From Vibrio gelatinilyticus (GTDB lineage Bacteria; Pseudomonadota; Gammaproteobacteria; Enterobacterales; Vibrionaceae), in the NCBI RefSeq assembly GCF_022836845.1, contig NZ_JAJNNZ010000005.1, forward strand, positions 248,001-312,000: a stretch of 64,000 nucleotides of DNA, in the 5' to 3' direction. The notes under the pieces were generated by a model that ran no database searches, was not told the origin of the DNA, and was given only the letters and a program-made list of their open reading frames with translations. Every line of letters begins with the position of its first letter. Within the stretch, counting starts at the first letter, position 1. Of the stretch, positions 8,973 to 17,901 are shown piece by piece. The position numbers and the translations under genes were made by a program.

Positions 8973-9734
8973 ATGATCCCAGCAGAGCGGCAAAGAACAA
9001 TACTGTCATTGTTATCACATCATAAAGTGATCAGTATTGCTGAATTAACAGAACATCTTGGCGTTTCCCATATGACCATACGCCGAGATATCGTAAAACT
9101 TGAGTCTTTAAGCAAAGTCGTATCCGTCTCCGGAGGCGTTCAATTAGCACAAGCTTTGCACAGCGAACTTTCACATGACGCAAAAGTCGAACAGCAAGCA
9201 AGTGAAAAAGTAATTATTGGAAAAATAGCCGCGGATCTACTCGAAGAGAATGCCACTATATATCTAGACGCAGGTACTACCGCTCTTGAGATAGCCCATC
9301 AGTTAGTTGCAAGAGATGATCTGCTTATTGTCACCAATGACTTTACTGTTGCTTCTTTTCTAATGCATCACAGCCAATGCGACCTGTACCATACCGGCGG
9401 TAAGGTTGATAGAGAAAACCAGTCGACGGTTGGTAGCAAAGTTGCTGATTTTCTTGCTGGCATCAATATTGATGTTGCTTTCATCTCAACGTCGTCCTGG
9501 AGCCTAAAAGGTTTATCCACACCGAATGAAAATAAAGTCATGGTTAAACAAGCGATCATAAACGCTGCACAAACCAGTTATCTTATTTCGGACTCCAGTA
9601 AATATGGCCGCATCGCCAGTTTTCATGCACTGGATATTGAAAAGGTCGATGGCGTCATTTCTGATTCTAACTTACCCGATAATGTAGTTAAGGAGCTTGA
9701 AGACAAGGGGCTCAGTGTCTTAATCCGAGCTTAA
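8973..9734 (+). CDS. DeoR-family transcriptional regulator of tetronate genes
   Basis: Repressor of 253 residues with an N-terminal helix-turn-helix (QRTILSLLSHHKVISIAELTEHL..HMTIRRDI) and a C-terminal sugar-phosphate sensor domain (IYLDAGTTALEIA, IVTNDF, GGKVDRENQSTVG, ISDSSKYG). It is divergent from ltnD-otnK-otnC-otnI-permease, the same arrangement as the Haemophilus HI1009-HI1015 cluster. It probably represses that operon and responds to a phosphorylated tetronate intermediate. Length is normal and the domain order complete. Confidence 0.92.
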   Translation: MIPAERQRTILSLLSHHKVISIAELTEHLGVSHMTIRRDIVKLESLSKVVSVSGGVQLAQALHSELSHDAKVEQQASEKVIIGKIAADLLEENATIYLDAGTTALEIAHQLVARDDLLIVTNDFTVASFLMHHSQCDLYHTGGKVDRENQSTVGSKVADFLAGINIDVAFISTSSWSLKGLSTPNENKVMVKQAIINAAQTSYLISDSSKYGRIASFHALDIEKVDGVISDSNLPDNVVKELEDKGLSVLIRA

Positions 9735-9998
9735 CGCAATAGAGGGTCGCCCCTTCCCTAAAGGTACCCGACGAAATAGACGCCGGCTATAACTGACCCT
9801 CTTGACTAGATAAACACAGCGATGCTGAGCATCGAGGTAGATAAGATAGCATTACAAACCAGTGGTAAGACAATCTTAAAGCCCCCACATGCACTTGATA
9901 AACCACTGACAAAAAAGGTTTTTTCTTGCTAAACCTCTATGAGAAAGTGGTAGGAGGTTGGCACACAACAGATACTTTCCCGCTTATTGAGCTATAAA
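9735..9998. other. Intergenic region, no gene seen
   Basis: The stretch lies between two convergent genes. Distant complementary arms (AGAGGGTC near 9740 and GACCCTCT near 9796) are present, but no compact terminator or coding signal was recognised. Confidence 0.4.
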
Positions 9999-10943
9999 TT
10001 ACACTTTGTTCATCAAAATCGGCGACTCAAAAGTATCCGGCTTTATAGTGATCACCGAACACTCCAGTTTATTGATCATCGACTCTGCTGTGTTTCCCAT
10101 CACAAATCCAGCAATGCCACTTCGCGACATTGACCCTAGAATCACTAAGTTGGCCTGACTATCACTAATAAACTGGGGAAGAACGTCACGTGTTTCACCT
10201 TCTAACACCTGAGTTTGAATGGTCAAAGAGCTATTGTCATGCTTTGCCAATAAAGCGTTCAAGCGAGCGATCCTCTCATCTCGCATTTTTTGTGACAGTA
10301 ACGCGATATCGATGTCTGTGTAACCACCCCGGTTTCTGAGGTAGCCTTCAGACTCCAAACGCCAAGCATGGCATAGTACAAGCCTAGCACCTACCGCAGA
10401 GCAAAAACCAACCGCAAGATCAACCAGCTTGATATTGAAGTCCTGATAATCGTGATTGGTGACATCCACAGCAGCGACCACCTGGCTTAGACTATCGAAG
10501 TGAGTGCTAATGGACCAAATTGGCACCTGTGATTTACGCATCAAATCAAACGTGTTGCAGCCTCTTTGACACGGCTCTTGTTTATCTTCACGGTGACAAT
10601 CGATAACAATCATCGACGACTTCAATTCATCCGACTCTTTGATGATCTCTATGAACGGAATACCAACGCGAACTTTGGTATTAAATTTGATATTGGGGTA
10701 ACGTTTTTCGAGCGCTTGCACATGATTTTTCAGCGAATCTTGATAAAACCTCGTCGCGTGCTCCAGAATATCCAGTGTAGTCCCGGACAGATGATAAATA
10801 TCTTTGTATTCAGCTAGCTCTTTTATGACTAGTAGTAAGGTCACATGGGATGAACACGTATTTGCGAACGAAAATACCTGATGCAACGCGTCATTAATGG
10901 GTTGCTCAGGCGCAATAGGAACTAACAGCCGAGTAAACAGCAT
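9999..10943 (-). CDS. Tandem universal stress protein (UspE-like)
   Basis: Cytoplasmic protein of 314 residues with two UspA domains, similar in size to E. coli UspE. The second domain ends in VILGSMSRSGIAGFVMGNTAE, which is close to the G-2x-G-9x-G-S/T ATP-binding pattern. The first domain has VIDCHRED at the equivalent place and lacks the glycine pattern, as in UspE. The ATG at 10943 is chosen over the GTG at 10961 because GGAGG lies 4 nt before it. The gene stands alone. It probably acts in starvation or stress survival; a precise function is not known. Confidence 0.85.
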   Translation of the reverse strand: MLFTRLLVPIAPEQPINDALHQVFSFANTCSSHVTLLLVIKELAEYKDIYHLSGTTLDILEHATRFYQDSLKNHVQALEKRYPNIKFNTKVRVGIPFIEIIKESDELKSSMIVIDCHREDKQEPCQRGCNTFDLMRKSQVPIWSISTHFDSLSQVVAAVDVTNHDYQDFNIKLVDLAVGFCSAVGARLVLCHAWRLESEGYLRNRGGYTDIDIALLSQKMRDERIARLNALLAKHDNSSLTIQTQVLEGETRDVLPQFISDSQANLVILGSMSRSGIAGFVMGNTAESMINKLECSVITIKPDTFESPILMNKV

Positions 10944-11113
10944 AATGCCTCCGATCGTCACACAGTAGTTATTGTCATGTCATTATATTAACTATAGAAC
11001 GTACTTTGGAGAATACACATTGATGTTGTTGTTCACTAACCTCATCGAACCTTTCAATAACAAAACGTTGGTTCAAAGACCAAATTCCTTCGCCATGCGG
11101 TGGTATAGAGGCA

Positions 11114-11142
11114 TAAAAAAACGGCTCTTTAATGAGCCGTTT
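11114..11142 (-). terminator. Intrinsic terminator downstream of carboxypeptidase gene
   Basis: A 9-bp stem (AAACGGCTC / GAGCCGTTT) with a 6-nt loop is followed on the minus strand by a run of seven T. It lies 11 bp after the stop codon of the M14 peptidase gene. Confidence 0.88.
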
Positions 11143-11153
11143 ACGAAGTATGA

Positions 11154-12278
11154 CTAAAGCTTATTCAGGGTGGAATACACAGCTGCTAGCACATCTTGGC
11201 CAAATGTGAAGCTACGATCTGGCGACCAACCATACAGCTCGTCAGCATGACTGATGTGATCTTTAAAAGGCATTTCTACCGTGTAAGACAAACACTTAAA
11301 CTGCTCTGCTACCCAATTTGAGCCAACGGTCAAGTTCGCTTTGCCCGGCTCGTCTTTGTCATAGCCATGCTCATCCTGAAATTCCGGTGTAATGGTCAAC
11401 AACGCTTGTTTAAATGCAGACTCGAGCGTGGCCATACGCTCATCATACGACGGAACGCCTTCGCTACCCGCAACGAAGTTATACGGGATCGCCTCATCAC
11501 CATGAATATCAAGGAACATATCCACGCCCGTCGCTAACATTCGCTCACGAACCAAAAAAACTTCAGGGCTTTTCACCATCGAAGGGCTCTGCCACTCACG
11601 GTTGAGATTGACACCAATAGCATTGGTGCGCAGGTGACCGCGAATGCTACCATCAGGATTCATATTGGGTACGACTCTAAATACCGCGTTATCAAGTAAC
11701 GCGCGCCCTACCGTATCAGTTTCATCCAACAAACGTTGTAGTAGCCCTTCAATAAACCACTCAGCCATGGTTTCACCCGGGTGTTGCCTGCCAATCACCC
11801 ATATGTTTTTCTTACCTTCTGCTGGCTCTCCAATAGTAAGTAAGCTGATGTCGTTATTGTCGAGCGTTGTACCTAGGGTTTCTAACTGACAACAATGATG
11901 CGTTTGCGCACTGTGCAATAGATCCTGATGACGATCGTAGGAGTAAGGTGCAAAATAGGCAAAGAACATTGAGCTATGCTCTGGGATCACATCAAACGTC
12001 AATGTGTCACCATTAAATTGTGAAGGAATGCGGAACCACTCTTCACGATCATATGACGCCACTACATCATAATCTTGCCAGCCTTCAGGGTAAGCCGACT
12101 TGGCCAATTCAAGTAAACTAAAACTATATTGCTGACCGGCAACGCCTTCCAGTCGAAAATGGAACCACTGTGAGATCTCGGTTTGGTTATCGGCAGGAAT
12201 GGTTAGCTGAATATCATTTGGCGTATCGGCCTTGACGACATTGATATTGCCACTTTCGAAATTGCTGAAAATTTTCAT
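11154..12278 (-). CDS. M14-family zinc carboxypeptidase
   Basis: Peptidase of 374 residues with an N-terminal beta-rich domain (about 1-120) and a C-terminal M14 domain. Zinc ligands are visible as HPGE (HxxE) and the later His in DIHGDEA. NPDGSIRGHLRTNAIGVNLNREW contributes the substrate Arg and Asn. SYTVEMPFKD holds the catalytic Glu. No signal peptide is seen, and the layout matches the cytosolic carboxypeptidase-like subgroup. In eukaryotes these remove glutamates from tubulin tails; the bacterial substrate is unknown. The gene is monocistronic. Confidence 0.88.
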   Translation of the reverse strand: MKIFSNFESGNINVVKADTPNDIQLTIPADNQTEISQWFHFRLEGVAGQQYSFSLLELAKSAYPEGWQDYDVVASYDREEWFRIPSQFNGDTLTFDVIPEHSSMFFAYFAPYSYDRHQDLLHSAQTHHCCQLETLGTTLDNNDISLLTIGEPAEGKKNIWVIGRQHPGETMAEWFIEGLLQRLLDETDTVGRALLDNAVFRVVPNMNPDGSIRGHLRTNAIGVNLNREWQSPSMVKSPEVFLVRERMLATGVDMFLDIHGDEAIPYNFVAGSEGVPSYDERMATLESAFKQALLTITPEFQDEHGYDKDEPGKANLTVGSNWVAEQFKCLSYTVEMPFKDHISHADELYGWSPDRSFTFGQDVLAAVYSTLNKL

Positions 12279-12474
12279 ATTATCGTTATCTTTACATGTT
12301 GAGTATGGAAGCTAGACTAGCACAATTAATAGTGTAGTCGACCTTGCTCTGACCACCTGTCGAATTAAGCAGCAGCGTTGCCCTCTCTATGTTGAAATTT
12401 TCATCAGCATTGCTGCTTTTCTTTATCGTTAACTTTGCTAAGGTGATGATTAACTCACTCAAGGAAAGGCCACT

Positions 12475-13095
12475 ATGCCGCTAGAGAAAACCACACTGTA
12501 TTACGTTTATGACCCTATGTGCTCGTGGTGTTGGGGATATAAGCCAATTTGGGAAAACATTGTAAGTGCGCTGCCTGACAATGTTGATGTTGTATACGTT
12601 TTAGGGGGGTTAGCCCCAGACTCGAACGAAGAAATGCCTATGGCTATGCAGCAACAAATTGCCTCATATTGGCATAAAATTGAAGACTACCTTGGCACTC
12701 AATTTAACCATGACTTTTGGAAAAATAACGCTCCACGCCGCTCCACCTACCCAGCTTGTCGCGCGCTGATAGCCGCTCGTGCTCAGCAAGCAGAATTGGC
12801 ATTACTCGAGGCCATTCAACATGCCTACTACCTCAATGCAAGAAACCCGAGTGATGACGATGTACTTATCGACTTAGCGGCAAGCTGTGGTATGAATGGC
12901 GAGGTGTTTAAAAAGGATTTTTTGTCTGCAGGTGCACATCAGGCGTTGCTCACAGAAATAGAATTTGCGCGCTCAATTGGTGGAAACAGCTTTCCCTCTC
13001 TGTTTGTCCAAAAGGGCTCGGATATTCATGAGCTACCAATCGACTACCAACAGGCACAGACAACCTTGCAACAAATAAAAGCGCTAGCCAATTAG
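12475..13095 (+). CDS. DsbA-family thioredoxin-like protein
   Basis: Thioredoxin-fold protein of 206 residues with a CSWC active site in DPMCSWCWGY and the cis-proline region at NSFPSLFVQ. There is no signal peptide, so it is a cytoplasmic DsbA-like (FrnE-like) oxidoreductase. An all-helical insertion, typical of the family, separates the two halves. AAGGAAAGG precedes the ATG. It would perform thiol-disulfide exchange or bind glutathione adducts; the substrate is not known. Confidence 0.88.
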   Translation: MPLEKTTLYYVYDPMCSWCWGYKPIWENIVSALPDNVDVVYVLGGLAPDSNEEMPMAMQQQIASYWHKIEDYLGTQFNHDFWKNNAPRRSTYPACRALIAARAQQAELALLEAIQHAYYLNARNPSDDDVLIDLAASCGMNGEVFKKDFLSAGAHQALLTEIEFARSIGGNSFPSLFVQKGSDIHELPIDYQQAQTTLQQIKALAN

Positions 13096-13141
13096 TTGAC
13101 GCATCCTAGGCTCCAAGGCGCGCGCTCATAGACTGATATCA

Positions 13142-13675
13142 CTAACGGCTGCGAATAAAGTGATTTTGTACAATCGTGTCTAAGAAGCGTGTGCTTTTAA
13201 CGCATTTAAAATCTAAGGGGGCTTCCAATTCCCCAAAGAGAGAGGCGCCACCACCAAGTAGAACCGGAATCGTGGTAATAATCATCTCATCAATCAAGTC
13301 TTCCTTAAGGAAGTTTTGAATGGTAACACCACCATCGATATAGAGTTTGTTAAAGCCTTTTTTATGAATATGCGCCAAAACCTCATCTAGAGGGCCATTA
13401 AGCAAAAAGACTTTGCCCTCATAGCCAGTTGGCACCTCGCTCATGGAATTGCTTAACACAAAAACGGGCTTACTGTACGGCCATTCAATATCAAAGCTTA
13501 ACACCATATCGAGCGTATTTCGGCCCATCACCAAAGCGTCAATTCGAGCGAAATGCTCAGAAAATCCCATATCATTTCCCTCGGGATTTGGGATTGCATG
13601 TAGCCAATCTAAGCCACCGTTTTTATCAGCAATGTAACCATCTAAACTTGTCGCTATAAATACAATGTTGCTCAT
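13142..13675 (-). CDS. Dihydrofolate reductase-fold protein (RibD C-terminal-like)
   Basis: Cytoplasmic reductase-fold protein of 177 residues. It has the DHFR/RibD_C start pattern (IATSLDGYIADKNGGLDWL), the MGRNTLDMV block and LYIDGGVTIQNFL (NADPH-binding). Members resemble E. coli YyaP/YwjB-type proteins of unknown substrate. It begins 47 nt after the LysR gene on the same strand and could be the last gene of an ohrR-lysR-reductase unit. A role in oxidative stress is only suggested by this position. Confidence 0.85.
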   Translation of the reverse strand: MSNIVFIATSLDGYIADKNGGLDWLHAIPNPEGNDMGFSEHFARIDALVMGRNTLDMVLSFDIEWPYSKPVFVLSNSMSEVPTGYEGKVFLLNGPLDEVLAHIHKKGFNKLYIDGGVTIQNFLKEDLIDEMIITTIPVLLGGGASLFGELEAPLDFKCVKSTRFLDTIVQNHFIRSR

Positions 13676-13722
13676 GTCTTACTCCAATTCTGCTTATAAC
13701 ATCCAGCTTGGCAATGTTCGTC

Positions 13723-14637
13723 CTAGCTGAACCCTTTCAGATAATCGCATAACCAAGCAATAGAGTGGTCGTTCATGCTTGGTTTATTCCAAACTAAACT
13801 ATAGGCTACATGGCCATAATCAAAAGGTAACGGCTTGCTTACCAAAGACTTCGCTTGTATCGCTACATCAGCCCAACGCTTTGAGCAGGTAAATAACAGG
13901 TTCGTCTGTTGGCACATTAGTGCAGCGGATCCAAAGTCTGCAACCGACATTGCGACATCTCGGGCGCTATGGTTTTGTGTCAGGTTCTGTTCAAAATACG
14001 GCTGGTTCAACTCTGTGTCTGCGATCCCTACATGACGATAAGAGAGATAGTTTTCGATGGTTAGCTCATTATCGATTAACGGATGGTGTGCCGACATCAA
14101 ACACACCATTTCATCATGGTAGAGAGACTCCCAAACTAATCCCTTACTATTCGTGGGTGGTTGACTGGCATCGTGAGGAAGTAAAATAAAATCAATGCTC
14201 CCCCCTAGCAGAGAATCGAAGCCATGTCGGTCTTTGGAGTGCACCGTGAGTGTCGCATGGGGGGCAAGATCGCTGATCAATGCAGCAATTGGTTTTGCAA
14301 AAATCTCAAAAGTACTCTCTCGCATCGACAACGAAAAACTGCCCTGGTATTCCAACGGATCAAAGCTCGCTTGGTGCATCACGCTATTCATGCTCGCTAA
14401 CATTGAATGCAACGTTGGGGCGATGGTTAGTGCGTACGGTGTTGGGACAAGCTTAGTGCCATCTCTAAAAAACAGCTCATCACCGAGAATGATTCTGAGT
14501 TGATTCAGTGTTTTACTCACACTAGAGGGCGTCACACACAGACTTTCTGCCGTCTTAGTCACACTATGGCTAGTCAGCATAACGTGCAGCACTGTTAGGT
14601 GTTTGAAGCTTATCCGTGAAAGACCCAATAAATCCAT
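13723..14637 (-). CDS. LysR-family transcriptional regulator
   Basis: Regulator of 304 residues with an N-terminal winged HTH (about 10-65, with VTKTAESLCVTPSSVSKTLNQL) and a C-terminal periplasmic-binding-like effector domain. The HTH resembles the NodD/LeuO-type subgroup. It starts 8 nt after the ohrR stop and is almost certainly co-transcribed with it, which is unusual for an ohr locus. The target is unknown; the position suggests peroxide or lipid stress genes. Confidence 0.9.
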   Translation of the reverse strand: MDLLGLSRISFKHLTVLHVMLTSHSVTKTAESLCVTPSSVSKTLNQLRIILGDELFFRDGTKLVPTPYALTIAPTLHSMLASMNSVMHQASFDPLEYQGSFSLSMRESTFEIFAKPIAALISDLAPHATLTVHSKDRHGFDSLLGGSIDFILLPHDASQPPTNSKGLVWESLYHDEMVCLMSAHHPLIDNELTIENYLSYRHVGIADTELNQPYFEQNLTQNHSARDVAMSVADFGSAALMCQQTNLLFTCSKRWADVAIQAKSLVSKPLPFDYGHVAYSLVWNKPSMNDHSIAWLCDYLKGFS

Positions 14638-14645
14638 CTATGTCA

Positions 14646-15086
14646 CTACTTAGTTAATGTTGCCGTGAGTTGCTCGCACAATCGTTTGAGCTCCATCGCA
14701 TCGTCCATGGTCATATTGGCTTTACAGGCGATGGCACTGGGAACCCCCATCGCTTTTTCTTTTAACGCTAAACCTTGCTCAGTTAAGCTGATCAATCGTG
14801 CGCGTTCATCTTGTTCGCAGCGCTTACGCATCACTAATCCCTTCTGCTCTAACCTCTTTAATAATGGCGTGAGAGTCCCTGAGTCGATACGAAGATCATG
14901 ACCAATCTCTTTCACATTCATGGGTGACTTCTTCCAAAGCACCATCATCGATAAGTACTGCAAGTAGGTTAAGTCCAGTTCATCAAGTATCGGACGATAC
15001 GCACGAGTTAGTGCATTGCTCGCACTGTACAAAGCAAAGCATACTTGCTTGTCGAGATCTAAAAGTTCACTCTTTGGCTCAATCAT
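14646..15086 (-). CDS. ohrR: OhrR, MarR-type organic hydroperoxide sensor
   Basis: MarR-family repressor of 146 residues. The LLDLDKQVCFALYSAS block carries the conserved N-terminal redox-sensing Cys of OhrR. The winged HTH covers VKEIGHDLRIDSGTLTPLLKRLEQKGLV and RKRCEQDERARLISLT. The ATG at 15086 gives the family N-terminus; a 20-residue extension to 15146 is not needed. It is divergent from ohr, which it would repress until organic peroxide oxidises the cysteine. Two or three dyads in the intergenic region are likely operators. Confidence 0.95.
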   Translation of the reverse strand: MIEPKSELLDLDKQVCFALYSASNALTRAYRPILDELDLTYLQYLSMMVLWKKSPMNVKEIGHDLRIDSGTLTPLLKRLEQKGLVMRKRCEQDERARLISLTEQGLALKEKAMGVPSAIACKANMTMDDAMELKRLCEQLTATLTK

Positions 15087-15108
15087 AATCACACTCAGAA
15101 TAATTAAA

Positions 15109-15129
15109 TTGCACACAATATACTTGCAA
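15109..15129. promoter_or_regulatory. Candidate OhrR operator 1
   Basis: Inverted repeat TTGCA-N11-TGCAA, 22 bp upstream of the ohrR start. The role as an OhrR site is inferred from position and dyad symmetry. Confidence 0.5.
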
Positions 15130-15141
15130 ACACACAAAAAT

Positions 15142-15175
15142 AGCAATATAGTTAGCGCACAACCTAATTGCTAAC
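15142..15175. promoter_or_regulatory. Candidate OhrR operator 2 (overlapping dyads)
   Basis: Two interlocked inverted repeats: AGCAAT (15142) with ATTGCT (15172), and GTTAGC (15151-15156) with GCTAAC (15170-15175). They lie 33-66 bp before the ohr start codon, where a repressor would cover the ohr promoter. Confidence 0.55.
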
Positions 15176-15207
15176 AATCAAAAATAACCAACAACAAGGA
15201 CACTAAC

Positions 15208-15630
15208 ATGACTGTACTTTACAAAACATCAGCAACAGCAAGCGCCGGACGAAACGGAAATGTGGCGACAGACGATGGTTTACTGGATGTGGCACTTTCT
15301 TATCCAAAAGCACTTGGTGGTACGGGTGAAGCGACAAACCCAGAGCAACTGTTTGCGGCCGGTTATTCAGCGTGTTTTTCAAATGCGATTTTGCATGTTG
15401 CTAGTCAACAAAAGTTAGGACTCAAGCAAGCGCCAACCAAAGCAACGGTTGCCCTTAAGCCGAACGCAGAAGGTGGTTTTGTATTGGAAGTGGCCTTAGA
15501 TGTGAATCTGGAAATGGATGACGAAGCGGCATTAGCATTGGTACGCGTAGCGCATCAGGTTTGCCCTTACTCTAACGCGATTAGAGGCAATGTTGACGTC
15601 GCAGTGACAGCCAACGGGCAAGCAATATAA
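15208..15630 (+). CDS. ohr: Organic hydroperoxide resistance protein
   Basis: Ohr/OsmC peroxidase of 140 residues. The catalytic cysteine pair lies in AAGYSACFSNAI and RVAHQVCPYSNAIRGN, and the N-terminus (YKTSATASAGRNGNVATDDG) is characteristic of Ohr. It reduces organic and fatty-acid hydroperoxides using lipoylated protein partners in the cytoplasm. It is divergent from ohrR and ends at a bidirectional terminator. Confidence 0.97.
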   Translation: MTVLYKTSATASAGRNGNVATDDGLLDVALSYPKALGGTGEATNPEQLFAAGYSACFSNAILHVASQQKLGLKQAPTKATVALKPNAEGGFVLEVALDVNLEMDDEAALALVRVAHQVCPYSNAIRGNVDVAVTANGQAI

Positions 15631-15675
15631 GGCGTATCTCTGTGTAAAGACACTGACTCTTATTTAGAAATCTCA

Positions 15676-15705
15676 CAAAAAAAGCCACAGAATTGTGGCT
15701 TTTTA
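15676..15705. terminator. Bidirectional terminator between ohr and LysR gene
   Basis: AAAGCCACA / TGTGGCTTT stem with a 4-nt loop, flanked by A-run and T-run on both sides. It serves the convergent ohr (+) and LysR (-) genes. Confidence 0.88.
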
Positions 15706-15722
15706 ACGAAATGTCATTGAGA

Positions 15723-16598
15723 TCAGAGAGCGCCCAAGATCTCACACAGGTACTTCGCCGCCGGGCCAAGTTGTGCATTCGACTTCCACAAAACGTCCGC
15801 TGACATCAACATCTCATGGCGTTGGAACTCGGGTCGAAAATCAATTAAAGTACCCATGGATTTTTTCTCGAGCATCAGATCTTTAGGCACAACAGCCCAA
15901 CCGATGCCTTGCTCGACCAATTTCACCACATCTTCCTGATCATCCGCACGCCAAACTTCTTGTGAGAATAGACCCTGAGCCCTCAGTACTGCATTTTCAA
16001 CCATACTTCGGCAAGCGATCTGCCGCTCACCGATTAAGGTTTCGTTGCTGACTTGAGGCATATCTGCAAACATGGAATCAGGGCTGCAAATACACACCCA
16101 CTCAACATTTCCGACCGAAACAAAATCTAAGCCTTCGGGTACTGCATCAGAGGCTATATTGAAGCCAAGATCAACGTCATTGTTCGATACAGCCGATGTT
16201 AAACTATCCGCACTCAAGCGCAGTACATTAAGTTGCGTGAAAGGAAAGCGTTGCGACATTTTTTCGATGGCTGATTCAATGATGGAGAAAGGCAGTAAAG
16301 GATCAATACCGATCGTGAGTATATCTTCGACATTATCGACACTTGATTGAGAGTAATTACGAATGCGCTCGGCCTGGCGTAAAAGCACCTTGGCCTGGGA
16401 CAACATCCTTACTCCTTGCGGTGTTAACTTCGGATATTTGGTGCTTCGATCAAACAGAGTGACACCCAAGTCGACTTCTAGGTTATTTACGCCGATACTG
16501 ACAGAGCTTTGACTCTTACCTAAGTGTCTAGCGGCAGCAGAAAAAGACCCTTGCTCAGCAGCAGCAACAAACGCCACAAGTTGCTCAATATTTAGCAT
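15723..16598 (-). CDS. LysR-family transcriptional regulator
   Basis: Regulator of 291 residues from the ATG at 16598 (MLNIEQLVAFVAAAEQGSFSAAARHLGKSQSSVS), which is a textbook LysR HTH. The upstream extension to 16664 has no family similarity. The effector domain follows from about residue 90. No gene nearby is divergent and clearly linked, so the target is unknown. Confidence 0.9.
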   Translation of the reverse strand: MLNIEQLVAFVAAAEQGSFSAAARHLGKSQSSVSIGVNNLEVDLGVTLFDRSTKYPKLTPQGVRMLSQAKVLLRQAERIRNYSQSSVDNVEDILTIGIDPLLPFSIIESAIEKMSQRFPFTQLNVLRLSADSLTSAVSNNDVDLGFNIASDAVPEGLDFVSVGNVEWVCICSPDSMFADMPQVSNETLIGERQIACRSMVENAVLRAQGLFSQEVWRADDQEDVVKLVEQGIGWAVVPKDLMLEKKSMGTLIDFRPEFQRHEMLMSADVLWKSNAQLGPAAKYLCEILGAL

Positions 16599-16740
16599 AC
16601 CCAACCCTTTGAATAACTTATCAATAACTGTAACTATCGTAGTCCAATAGCCCAAAAATTGCACTGATTAATACACAAAACCAACCCTAAGATAACGCCA
16701 CATCCATCTCGAACATGCACTACCACATTTTGGTTACATT

Positions 16741-17901
16741 TTAGAAAGCTTCACCGAATCTAATATAAAAGCTCGTATTGCCCATTTTTGATACCGCAGC
16801 ATCCACACCTACTGTGAACCTTTCTTTTGCATTTAGTAGGTACCGAACACCGATCCCCGCACTCGGAATCACCTCGGATTGAACACTGTGGTGCGGTTGA
16901 TTTTGGTCGTTACTAATGACCGCGGCTCCGGCAAACGCAACGCCACTCCACAACGACGTAAAGCGGTGACGATACTCAATTTCAGCCTGGTACAAAGCAC
17001 TACCACGGTATTTATTCCAGTCTGCTCCGCGCAAGTTTGGCGTTACGAACTCATATTCAGGTGTTTCACCAAGCATTTCTTTACCAATCACACGATAGGC
17101 CAACACGTCGTCACCAATAGGAAAATACTGACTCACCTCGGCATCAAATCGATCAAAACTCTTACCCGTTTTGTTATCTGTTGAGTAATGCAGGGTGCTT
17201 AAATCTACATTCAAGCCTTGAGTGGCTCCCATCATACTGTCACGAGTGTCGTAAGTCATGAGTAGACCTACCGCATGGTTACTACCACTCATATGATCTT
17301 CAAACGCCTTTTTAATTGCAGGATCAGTTTTATCATTGAGCTTCGCATCCCCTCCGCTCCACAATCCTTGCACACCAAGATACAGGTCTTGGACGATCTG
17401 TTTTCGTGCTTCTGCATAGACAAAATTAGAATACGATGAATACTGCGCAGCTTTAGGTAGTTGCATACCAATTCGACCGGTGTATTTCAAATTTAAACTA
17501 AAGTGACCTGCGTAAAATCCAGCTCGCCATGCATCATGAGCAAAGATATGTTCATGACCCACAATCGCCATACCACTACCAGAGTCGGTATATTGCCCAT
17601 AGAACATACTCGTCGAAGGGTTGCTTGCACCTTCCTCCCGATCATGTAAGTACATAGCATTCACACCTAAACCGATACCTAACGCATCGTCTGTAATCGG
17701 TACAGGAAACGCTGCAAATTGGCTATCTGGTATCGGGTCGCGAGCTTCTTCTTGCTCTGTTGGCTCATCTTGTTGCGCCGCTATTCCATGCTGCTTTTCA
17801 GACTGCTCATTTATTAGGTTGTCAGCATTAACAGCTTGAGTGCCGAGACAACAGGCGATAATGAATGCAGTCCTGCGACTCCAGAAAGCGATGCTTGTCA
17901 T
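16741..17901 (-). CDS. BamA/TamA-like outer-membrane beta-barrel protein
   Basis: Exported protein of 386 residues. A signal peptide (about 1-26, ending TQAVNA-D) is followed by an acidic linker, then a bacterial surface antigen-type barrel rich in alternating aromatic strands. It ends in a C-terminal Phe (RFGEAF), the recognition signal for the Bam machinery. There are no POTRA repeats, so it is a barrel-only member (surface-antigen family) rather than BamA itself. Function is unknown; it may be a lipid or protein passage pore. It is divergent from the DUF2057 gene. Confidence 0.8.
   Translation of the reverse strand: MTSIAFWSRRTAFIIACCLGTQAVNADNLINEQSEKQHGIAAQQDEPTEQEEARDPIPDSQFAAFPVPITDDALGIGLGVNAMYLHDREEGASNPSTSMFYGQYTDSGSGMAIVGHEHIFAHDAWRAGFYAGHFSLNLKYTGRIGMQLPKAAQYSSYSNFVYAEARKQIVQDLYLGVQGLWSGGDAKLNDKTDPAIKKAFEDHMSGSNHAVGLLMTYDTRDSMMGATQGLNVDLSTLHYSTDNKTGKSFDRFDAEVSQYFPIGDDVLAYRVIGKEMLGETPEYEFVTPNLRGADWNKYRGSALYQAEIEYRHRFTSLWSGVAFAGAAVISNDQNQPHHSVQSEVIPSAGIGVRYLLNAKERFTVGVDAAVSKMGNTSFYIRFGEAF

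Noticed and set aside
10972..11157. Plus-strand 61-codon frame upstream of the M14 gene
   Set aside because: It runs through a terminator hairpin and has no family match or clear ribosome site.
12367..12418. Complementary AAGCAGCA / TGCTGCTT arms before the DsbA-like gene
   Set aside because: The arms are far apart with no gene upstream to terminate.
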